Shown: positions 1-6,282 of the stretch, one piece after another
Layout: every line of letters starts with the position of its first letter
Numbering within the stretch: the first letter of the stretch is position 1
Assembly (NCBI RefSeq): GCF_034479615.1
Contig: NZ_CP140255.1
Coordinates: forward strand, 62,001-126,000
Length of the DNA: 64,000 nucleotides
Direction: 5' to 3'
Origin: Vreelandella neptunia
GTDB lineage: Bacteria; Pseudomonadota; Gammaproteobacteria; Pseudomonadales; Halomonadaceae
Program-made: the position numbers and the translations under genes
The notes under the pieces: generated by a model
Database searches by the model: none
Told to the model about the DNA's origin: nothing
What the model saw: only the letters and a program-made list of their open reading frames with translations

Positions 1-1521
1 GCGCTTGGAAAGCAGCTGCCCTCGCTGTTGGGGCAGCGCTTTCCCTCAAGCGACTTCCCAGTTGCCCTGCGCAAAAGTTACCAACACTACCCTATGCGGT
101 TAATTGAAGACGTCGATGCGTCGCCTGAAACGCTGGAGCCCGCCCACTCGGGAGCAAGCCTTAGCGGCAGTTTTTTACGCGCGCCTGCCCCGGAGCGGCA
201 GCGCTATTTAAGCCGACTGGGAGTGCGTGGGTCATTCAGTTTGGCTATGCAGGGGGATACTGGCTTATGGGGGCTCGTGTTTTGCCATTCGCCAGCACCG
301 CACTCAGTTGAGCCCCTCGTGCGTGATGCCGTTCGCACCCTGGTGCAAATGGCCACCCAGCGCATGCTGTTGCTGCGGGCGCGTCAAGAAGCCCGCTACC
401 TGCAGCGGGTTCAGGATAGTCTGGTGCTCAGTGCGCGAGCGCGCAGCGAGCCGCAAAGCCCCCAGCAGCTACTTCATGAACAGGCGGCTATCTGGATGAA
501 GCTGTTTCGCGCCCATGGCGTAGTGCTGTGGGTGAATGGGGGCGCTTATCAAGCGGGCGTGACGCCAGCCCCAGAAGCGATTAGCCAATTTGTGCTGCGT
601 CTTGAAAGAGCCCATGTGCATAGCGGCCCTTGGTGCACGCGCGAAATCACCAAAGAGACGTTAACCGCTTCGCTAGCCATGCCCGAGCAGTGCGGGGCGC
701 TAGCGGTGCCGCTGCCGATGAGTTCGACTCAGCGTGCCTGGCTGATTTTTTTTCGTCCTGAGCAGGTGGAAACGCTGTATTGGGCGATGCAGCCCACCAC
801 CAGCCCTAAACCGGCCGTGATATTGGCCCCATCGGTCGCCTGGTCTGAAGAGGTCGTCGGTAAGAGTGAAGCGTGGCTGCGGGTAGAGCGCTTAGCAGCG
901 GTAGACTTGGGTGAAGACCTGACGCTGGCGATTTCAGCCTATGAAATTAGCTCACTGAATATGCACTTGGAGCATGAGCGCAAAGCCCTTGCCGAAGCCA
1001 ACCAGCGTCTCGAGCAACTAGCACATTTTGATCCCTTAACCAAGGTATGGAACCGTTACCGCATTGAAGAAGCGATCAATGCAGAGCTAGTGGCTGCCAA
1101 GCGTTACGCGGCCGCCTTTGCCTTGCTACTGTTCGATGTGGATAACTTTAAGCAGATCAACGATGCTCACGGCCATAGCGTGGGTGACGATGTGCTGGTG
1201 GCCCTGGCGCGATTAGTGGAAAGCTCGCTGCGTGGCTGTGACCATCTGGGGCGCTGGGGAGGCGAAGAGTTTATTGTGCTGGCGACTCATTCCGATGTTG
1301 ATGCCGCCATTGGTCTGGCCGAGCGGCTGCGCTCGCTGGTAGCAGAGCTTCATATAGAGGGGCTCGAGCAAACGGTTACGGTGAGTATCGGTGTCGCCGT
1401 TTGGCAACCGGGTGACAGCTGTAAAACCATTATCTCCCGGGCTGATGACGCCATGTACCGCGCTAAACATGGCGGACGCAACCGCGTTGAAAGGGCGCCT
1501 CAGCCTGCGGTGCTGCTTTAA
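1..1521 (+). CDS. Phytochrome-like diguanylate cyclase, 5' end outside window
   Basis: The frame is open from base 1, so the visible 506 residues are the C-terminal part of a longer protein. Residues 1-120 resemble the end of a phytochrome GAF domain: PSSDFP (codons 43-60) stands where bacteriophytochromes have PASDIP, followed by an RLIEDV stretch and an LWGL..CH motif. Residues about 125-310 resemble a PHY domain (WLIFFRPEQVETLYW). A short coiled linker leads to a C-terminal GGDEF domain with an intact GGEEF (codons 1258-1272) and an RGCD inhibitory I-site five residues before it, so c-di-GMP synthesis with product inhibition is expected. The bilin-binding Cys of bacteriophytochromes would lie upstream of the window. 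The usual GAF His in the SPxH segment and the PHY PRxSF motif look replaced, so light sensing is uncertain. It ends directly against a convergent gene. Confidence 0.8.
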   Translation, partial: ALGKQLPSLLGQRFPSSDFPVALRKSYQHYPMRLIEDVDASPETLEPAHSGASLSGSFLRAPAPERQRYLSRLGVRGSFSLAMQGDTGLWGLVFCHSPAPHSVEPLVRDAVRTLVQMATQRMLLLRARQEARYLQRVQDSLVLSARARSEPQSPQQLLHEQAAIWMKLFRAHGVVLWVNGGAYQAGVTPAPEAISQFVLRLERAHVHSGPWCTREITKETLTASLAMPEQCGALAVPLPMSSTQRAWLIFFRPEQVETLYWAMQPTTSPKPAVILAPSVAWSEEVVGKSEAWLRVERLAAVDLGEDLTLAISAYEISSLNMHLEHERKALAEANQRLEQLAHFDPLTKVWNRYRIEEAINAELVAAKRYAAAFALLLFDVDNFKQINDAHGHSVGDDVLVALARLVESSLRGCDHLGRWGGEEFIVLATHSDVDAAIGLAERLRSLVAELHIEGLEQTVTVSIGVAVWQPGDSCKTIISRADDAMYRAKHGGRNRVERAPQPAVLL

Positions 1522-2115
1522 TCAAACCTTGGGGCCACTACTTTCACATTGGGTGAGCATCCGGTTGATCGCTGCGTCGGCGCCTTTTAGGCTAAAGGTC
1601 ATATACCACGGCTCGCGCTCTTCCTGGTCGAAGCCGAGAAATAGCTGCTCTCCCTGGCGCATGTCGGCCATTAGTGAGTCCAAGTCACCTAAATAAAAGT
1701 GGGCATAAAACCCGTCATCGCCGCGCTCAGTGATAAATTCCGCCATGGTGTCGATAACGGGCCGCTCATCGATGCGCAGCCGAGTGGGCACCAAGTTTAC
1801 CGTACGACTCTCTCCCTGCTGCTGCTCAAGGGTGACGCGCATCTCCAGCCAGGGTAGATCGCAAACGCCCGAAGTGGCATTCAAGCTCAGCGTCGCATCC
1901 GAGTAGCTGTGGGTTTCTACCGCCCGGTAGTGGCGTTCGCCCCCCAGCGAGAGCGTCATTGACTGCCAATGGTCGTGGGTGGCCTCGTCGTTGGTATTAA
2001 ACGTGGTCGCGTTAGCCATGGATGTTGCGACCATCAAAGCGATAGCCATTGCCATAGCGACCAGGGAAGGTGAGTGAAAATGCAGGGTGCGAGTAGCCGT
2101 TACGATCTGAGACAT
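1522..2115 (-). CDS. Small exported protein of unknown function
   Basis: A 197-residue protein with a basic start, a hydrophobic stretch at about residues 15-35 and an AxA-like site near MANA, so it is probably secreted to the periplasm. The mature part is rich in acidic and polar residues and has two cysteines, one in SGVCDLPW and one near the C-terminus, which could form a disulfide. I recognise no family and assign no function. Its stop codon abuts the stop of the convergent cyclase gene with no spacer, so no separate terminator is visible. Upstream it faces the nrdJ regulatory region and is transcribed divergently from nrdJ. Confidence 0.7.
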   Translation of the reverse strand: MSQIVTATRTLHFHSPSLVAMAMAIALMVATSMANATTFNTNDEATHDHWQSMTLSLGGERHYRAVETHSYSDATLSLNATSGVCDLPWLEMRVTLEQQQGESRTVNLVPTRLRIDERPVIDTMAEFITERGDDGFYAHFYLGDLDSLMADMRQGEQLFLGFDQEEREPWYMTFSLKGADAAINRMLTQCESSGPKV

Positions 2116-2195
2116 CTAATTAAAATTCCTAGACGATTAACCGGAAAAACAGTCTATAGCGTGTTGGTACATGACAAAAGTGTAAGGCGCTGATT

Positions 2196-2242
2196 TTCCT
2201 ATATATGGTAGAAAATTTTACAAAAAGTGCCTCATATAGTGG
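2196..2242 (+). promoter_or_regulatory. Two candidate NrdR boxes upstream of nrdJ
   Basis: Two 16-bp elements, at 2196-2211 (core CTATATATGG) and 2227-2242 (half-site ATATAGTG), resemble the NrdR consensus ACACTATATATAGTGT. They start 31 bp apart, that is three helical turns, which is the spacing known for paired NrdR boxes in front of ribonucleotide reductase operons. The first box matches well in its core; the second matches mainly in its right half. Inference: repression of nrdJ by NrdR when dATP is plentiful. The nrdR gene is not in this window. Confidence 0.6.
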
Positions 2243-2297
2243 AGAGTCACGTCTATACTTCACTCCGATGCTACGTACAATGGCCCTATTTGAGCGC

Positions 2298-2303
2298 TAT
2301 AAT
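2298..2303 (+). promoter_or_regulatory. Candidate -10 element for nrdJ
   Basis: A perfect TATAAT lies 28 bp before the chosen nrdJ start. No good -35 hexamer is seen 16-18 bp upstream (GTACAA at 2275-2280 is poor), so this may need an activator or the true promoter may lie nearer the NrdR-like boxes. TATACT at 2254-2259 is an alternative -10. Confidence 0.35.
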
Positions 2304-2331
2304 TCACCCCGCTGTGAAGGAGTTTTGCGAC

Positions 2332-4443
2332 ATGAGCACCGCTACCAAGGCTATGAAGACTTCTAATGATGTCCCGATGCAGGCCCCCTCACGGGAGATC
2401 TGGGACGCCAAATACCGTCTCAAGGATCGTCATAGCCAACCCGTTGATCAGGACGTCGGTGCTACGTTTGAACGGGTCGCTCGCGCCCTGGCAGCGGTGG
2501 AGGGAGATAAAGCGGAAGAGTGGTTGCCCAAATTTCGCTGGGCGCTGGAAAACGGCGCCATTCCTGCCGGTCGTATTCTTTCCAACGCGGGGGCTGAAGC
2601 TTACAAGCCAGCGGTGAGCCTAATTAATTGCACCGTCTCGCGCACGATTCGCGACTCCATGCGCGATATTCTCGACTCGGTGGTCGATGCGGGTATGACG
2701 CTGAAATCCGGGGCTGGTATCGGCTACGACTTTTCGACGCTGCGCCATAAGGGTGCGTTCGTATTCGGCGCTGGCGCGGGCACTAACGGCCCGCTGGCGT
2801 TTATGGATATCTACGACAAGATGTGTTTCACCGTCGCCTCTGCCGGTGGCCGCCGCGGCGCTCAGATGGGCACCTTTGATGTGGGGCATCCGGATGTACG
2901 CGAGTTTATTCAGGCCAAGCGCGAAGCGGGACGTCTGCGCCAGTTTAACCTTAGCTTGCTGATCACCGACGAGTTTATGGAAGCGGTGAAAAACAATACC
3001 GACTGGCCGCTGGCCTTTCCGCTACACCCCGGTGAGAAAGAGGACGTTAAAGCGGAAGACCTGATCTACCGGGACTGGCCGGTGATTGAAGAGGGCTACA
3101 CGGTTGATGCCGAAGGCCGCGTCGCCTGCCGCATTGTTGAAGTGATTAAAGCGCGGGAGTTGTGGGACACTATCATGTCCTCCACCTACGACTACGCCGA
3201 GCCCGGCTTTATCCTGATCGACCAGGTTAACCGCATGAACAATAACTGGTTCTGCGAAGATATCCGTGCGACGAATCCCTGTGGCGAACAACCCCTGCCA
3301 CCGGAAGGCGCCTGCCTGCTGGGTTCTGTCAACCTAACCAAGTTCGTGATTGACCCCTTCGGCGCCGAGCCGTGCTTTGACTGGGAACGCTACTGCAAAG
3401 TGGTCGCGATCTTCACGCGTATGCTCGATAACGTGGTCGAGATAGCCGGTTTGCCACTGCCCCAGCAGCAGCGTGAAATTGAAGCCAAGCGTCGCCACGG
3501 GATGGGCTTTTTGGGCTTAGGGTCAACGCTCACCATGCTCAAAATCCCTTACGGCTCTAAGCAGTCGCTGGTGTTCACCGATGAGGTGAGCCGTCACTTA
3601 GCGATAGAGGGTTGGAAGCAGGCGCTGGAGCTCTCCCAAGAGAAAGGCATGGCGCCGGTGCTTGAGCAGGAGCACACCATCACGCCCAAAATGCTGCGCG
3701 AGCGGCCTCAACTGGCCAAAGATGGCTACGAAGTGGGCGATCAGGTGCCGGGGCGTATCCTGCACGCCCGTTATAGTCAGTACATGGCTCAAGTGGCCGA
3801 GCTTGAGCCGGAGTTGGTGGCACAACTGGCCGAGCACGGCGCGCGCTTCACCCATCACAGCTCGATCGCACCGACCGGCACGATTTCACTGTCAATGGGT
3901 AACAACGCCTCCAACGGTATCGAGCCCTCCTTCTCGCACCGCTACTTCCGCAATATTATTCAGTCGGGCAAAAAGACCAAAGAGCAGGTCGAAGTCGTCT
4001 CCTTTGAGTTGGCCGCCTACCGTCACTTTATCGCATCTGACGCGGTGGACAGCGACCTGCCTGACTACTTTGTTACCGCCGATGCAATCTCGCCCGAGCA
4101 GCACGTTGCGGTTCAGGCCGCGGCTCAACATTGGGTCGATTCAGCGATCTCAAAAACGGTCAACGTGCCTACCGAGTTTCCCTTTGAACAGTTCCAGGAT
4201 CTCTATCTGCAAGCGTATGAAAGTCGCTTAAAAGGCTGCACTACTTTTCGCTTTAACCCTGAAGCCTTCCAGGGCGTGCTGGTGCGCGAGGATGATCTTA
4301 AAAACACTACCTACGTGTTTGAGCTGGAAAATGGCGAAACCCTCGAACTAACTGGGGATGAGAAGGTGATTTACGACGGTGAAGAGCATAACGCTGCCAA
4401 CCTCTTTGATGGCCTAAAAGAAGGCACCTACGGCAAATGGTGA
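2332..4443 (+). CDS. nrdJ: Adenosylcobalamin-dependent ribonucleotide reductase, catalytic chain (class II)
   Basis: Reduces ribonucleotides to deoxyribonucleotides using a B12-generated thiyl radical, so it works with or without oxygen. The frame extends upstream to 2227, but ATG 2332 has a good Shine-Dalgarno (GAAGGAG) and gives a 703-residue protein starting MSTATKAMK. Family motifs are present: LINCTVSRTIRDSM near residue 100, SGAGIGYDFSTLR, NPCGEQPLPPEGACLLGSVN around residue 315-335 and GTISLSMGNNASNGIEPSF around 520. The C-terminal redox cysteine tail found in single-chain class II enzymes is missing here and sits on the next gene, as in the split NrdJa/NrdJb of Pseudomonas. The two genes are 56 bp apart and share one terminator, so they form an operon. 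Confidence 0.93.
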   Translation: MSTATKAMKTSNDVPMQAPSREIWDAKYRLKDRHSQPVDQDVGATFERVARALAAVEGDKAEEWLPKFRWALENGAIPAGRILSNAGAEAYKPAVSLINCTVSRTIRDSMRDILDSVVDAGMTLKSGAGIGYDFSTLRHKGAFVFGAGAGTNGPLAFMDIYDKMCFTVASAGGRRGAQMGTFDVGHPDVREFIQAKREAGRLRQFNLSLLITDEFMEAVKNNTDWPLAFPLHPGEKEDVKAEDLIYRDWPVIEEGYTVDAEGRVACRIVEVIKARELWDTIMSSTYDYAEPGFILIDQVNRMNNNWFCEDIRATNPCGEQPLPPEGACLLGSVNLTKFVIDPFGAEPCFDWERYCKVVAIFTRMLDNVVEIAGLPLPQQQREIEAKRRHGMGFLGLGSTLTMLKIPYGSKQSLVFTDEVSRHLAIEGWKQALELSQEKGMAPVLEQEHTITPKMLRERPQLAKDGYEVGDQVPGRILHARYSQYMAQVAELEPELVAQLAEHGARFTHHSSIAPTGTISLSMGNNASNGIEPSFSHRYFRNIIQSGKKTKEQVEVVSFELAAYRHFIASDAVDSDLPDYFVTADAISPEQHVAVQAAAQHWVDSAISKTVNVPTEFPFEQFQDLYLQAYESRLKGCTTFRFNPEAFQGVLVREDDLKNTTYVFELENGETLELTGDEKVIYDGEEHNAANLFDGLKEGTYGKW

Positions 4444-4499
4444 TGCCGCGTTAAGCACTATCTGTTTAAAACGCACACCTTTGCTAAGTGGAGAACACC

Positions 4500-5294
4500 A
4501 TGGCTGTAGAAATTACCTCAAAAATTGTTGGTTACCGTATCAAGCAGCAGGAGCAGGCCGTTCCCGTTCCTGAGCTACAAGATGAAGATCCGCTAACGGT
4601 GCGTATACCTTCCCGTCCGGAAGGCACGTTGGAAGCCGTGTCTGAAAAGATTTCATACGTAGGCGCGGAAGGACGCAAAAAAGTCTATTTGCTGGTGTCG
4701 TTTATGCCGGTAGAGGGCGTGATTGGCAGTAAGCGCGTGGTGATTGAGCGCCCGGTGGAGTTCTTTTTTCCGTCAGGACAGCTCTCAAGCGAGCACCAGT
4801 GGATCACCGCGACCATGCGCAGCCTCTCGCTGGCGGCCCGCGGCGGTTACGTCACCCAAGCGGTGGCGGATCTGCGCAAAGTGGCCTGGGATAAAGGCTT
4901 GGTACGCTGTGGCATGAACCGCTGGAACAAGCCAATGTTCCACGATTCGGAAGTCGCGGCGATTGCCTGGTCAATCCAGCAGATTCTTTATCGCCGTGGC
5001 TTTCTGGATCGGGACGGCAACCAGGTGCCGGTTGAAAAGCTGGTAGAGCGTTATGCCCACCGTATGACTCACGGCCATGCTTGGCAGCCCGGTGCTGAAG
5101 AAGAAGCGAATGATGCTCCCGTTGAAACAGGCGCGGTAGAGCCTATTGGCGGTGATAAGGCAAGGCCGGGAAAAAAGCCTGAGGGCAGTGGCCCAGCCAC
5201 CGTGGGTAACTGCCCCGAGTGCCGCGGCGAGCTCATTATGATGGATGGCTGCCCCACCTGCTATGCAGGCTGCGGCTGGTCTAAGTGTGGATAG
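4500..5294 (+). CDS. nrdJb: NrdJb-like partner of class II ribonucleotide reductase (TSCPD domain)
   Basis: This 264-residue protein carries the part missing from the upstream catalytic chain. Residues 20-180 form the TSCPD-type region, with VAWDKGLVRCGMNRW and IAWSIQQILYRRGF. A low-complexity acidic/Gly/Pro linker (about 195-235) leads to a cysteine-rich tail with CPEC, CPTC and CGWSKCG. Those cysteines probably bind zinc and/or shuttle reducing equivalents from thioredoxin to the active site; this role is inferred from class II reductases in general. ATG 4500 is preferred to GTG 4488 because GTGGAG lies at the right distance before it. A hairpin terminator follows 43 bp downstream. Confidence 0.85.
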   Translation: MAVEITSKIVGYRIKQQEQAVPVPELQDEDPLTVRIPSRPEGTLEAVSEKISYVGAEGRKKVYLLVSFMPVEGVIGSKRVVIERPVEFFFPSGQLSSEHQWITATMRSLSLAARGGYVTQAVADLRKVAWDKGLVRCGMNRWNKPMFHDSEVAAIAWSIQQILYRRGFLDRDGNQVPVEKLVERYAHRMTHGHAWQPGAEEEANDAPVETGAVEPIGGDKARPGKKPEGSGPATVGNCPECRGELIMMDGCPTCYAGCGWSKCG

Positions 5295-5336
5295 TCGAGC
5301 TTTGATGCCCGCCGTACAACCTAGCGTTGCAGTAAC

Positions 5337-5366
5337 GCCGCGTGCCTTGTCAGCACGCGGCTTTTT
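5337..5366 (+). terminator. Intrinsic terminator of the nrdJ operon
   Basis: An 8-bp perfect stem, GCCGCGTG (5337-5344) with CACGCGGC (5354-5361), is followed by five T. The stop codon of the opposing Crp/Fnr gene (5350-5352) lies in the loop, so the last codons of that gene double as the 3' arm and T-tract of this terminator. Confidence 0.85.
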
Positions 5367-6108
5367 GTTCAGCCTCGCCTAACAGGGGCCGAACGTTATC
5401 GGTGAGATAACAGTCGTCAAACTGACCCTCAACACTGAGCGCTTTTAAATCAGGGATTGTCAGGTGGTGACGATCGCGAAATACCAGACCATCTTCGCTC
5501 AGTGCGGTAAAGGTGCGGCTAACGTGTACCGGGCTAAGCCCCAGGACATCGGCCAACTGCTCCTGGGAAAGCGGCAGGCGGAACTGGTTGCTAATATCCG
5601 GGTTGGTTTGTCGCAGCCTTAGATACATCTCATAAAGGAAGTGCGCCATTTTTTGGCGGGCACTGCGTCTTGCTAATGTTACCAATCGCTCGGTCATTAA
5701 TGCCTGTTGACGGCTTCCAATGGCAAACATCACTGACGTCAGCGGGAGCGATTGGCGGAATATTTCCAGAATACGCTTGTGCGGGAAATGACAAATTACA
5801 CCGTCATCAATCATGCGCACATTCTCAAGACGCTCGGAGAATGCAAACTCCCGCAGCCCAATAATGTCGCCTGGCAGAAACACTTCCAGAATCTGTCGGT
5901 CGCCGTTTTCCAAATGACGGTAGGAGTAGGCCCAGCCACTTTTCAGCGTGCAGAACTCATTGGCCGGTGCACCTATTTCCCATAGAAGTGTGCCCGCCTT
6001 AATATCGGTTGGGCTCTCCTCAAGCGTTATGAGTAGTTTTTTCTCATCGTCGCTTAACGAACAGTAGTGATTGAAATGCTTGATAATACAACTACTTTCT
6101 TGACCCAC
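5350..6108 (-). CDS. Crp/Fnr-family transcriptional regulator
   Basis: A 252-residue cytoplasmic DNA-binding regulator. Residues about 20-140 form a cyclic-nucleotide-binding-like beta barrel (GTLLWEIGAPANEF, FLPGDIIGL), and residues 150-230 a winged helix with the recognition region LSQEQLADVLGLSPVHVSRT. Cysteines at about 7, 16, 53 and 105 do not match the CxxC spacing of the FNR iron-sulfur cluster, so oxygen sensing of the FNR type is not supported; the ligand is unknown. The start is GTG with GAGGG upstream. It is a single-gene unit with its own promoter, convergent with nrdJ. A 6-4-6 palindrome in its leader may be an autoregulatory site. Confidence 0.85.
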   Translation of the reverse strand: MGQESSCIIKHFNHYCSLSDDEKKLLITLEESPTDIKAGTLLWEIGAPANEFCTLKSGWAYSYRHLENGDRQILEVFLPGDIIGLREFAFSERLENVRMIDDGVICHFPHKRILEIFRQSLPLTSVMFAIGSRQQALMTERLVTLARRSARQKMAHFLYEMYLRLRQTNPDISNQFRLPLSQEQLADVLGLSPVHVSRTFTALSEDGLVFRDRHHLTIPDLKALSVEGQFDDCYLTDNVRPLLGEAEQKAAC

Positions 6109-6126
6109 GGCTTATCCCTCCGGCAG

Positions 6127-6142
6127 AGGATTGCATAATCCT
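6127..6142 (-). promoter_or_regulatory. Palindrome, possible autoregulatory operator of the Crp/Fnr gene
   Basis: AGGATT-N4-AATCCT is a perfect inverted repeat with the half-site and spacer geometry of Crp/Fnr-type sites (FNR: TTGAT-N4-ATCAA). It lies between the -10 element and the start codon, where binding would repress. The link to this regulator is inference. Confidence 0.4.
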
Positions 6143-6146
6143 GCTA

Positions 6147-6174
6147 ACTATAATCTGCTCACCACTATAAACAA
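6147..6174 (-). promoter_or_regulatory. Promoter of the Crp/Fnr-family gene
   Basis: On the minus strand, TTGTTT (6174-6169) and TATAGT (6152-6147) are separated by 16 bp. The -10 matches at five of six positions and the -35 at three. Confidence 0.5.
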
Positions 6175-6229
6175 GGTAGCCATCTACTGCGTTGCCCAAA
6201 GGTACTAACTAGCATGGCTATTTAGTATT

Positions 6230-6251
6230 AGGGTGGGCTGACGCCCACCCT
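6230..6251 (-). terminator. Hairpin after uvrA, probable terminator
   Basis: A perfect 9-bp stem, AGGGTGGGC with GCCCACCCT, has a 4-nt loop and stands 32 bp past the uvrA stop. The following minus-strand bases are AT-rich (AATACTAAAT) but hold no true T-run, so termination may be weak. Confidence 0.5.
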
Positions 6252-6282
6252 TCCTCAAAAGAATAACAAAGAGCCGCAGCGT

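Noticed and set aside
2227..2331. N-terminal extension of NrdJ from an upstream start codon at 2227
   Set aside because: It would overlap the second NrdR-like box and the TATAAT element, has no Shine-Dalgarno and no family similarity; ATG 2332 has GAAGGAG.
2116..2331. Cobalamin riboswitch before the B12-dependent reductase
   Set aside because: No B12-box-like conserved core or long structured leader is visible; NrdR boxes explain the region better.
5350..6108. FNR-type iron-sulfur oxygen sensor
   Set aside because: Cysteine positions do not match the FNR cluster pattern; only general Crp/Fnr membership is supported.
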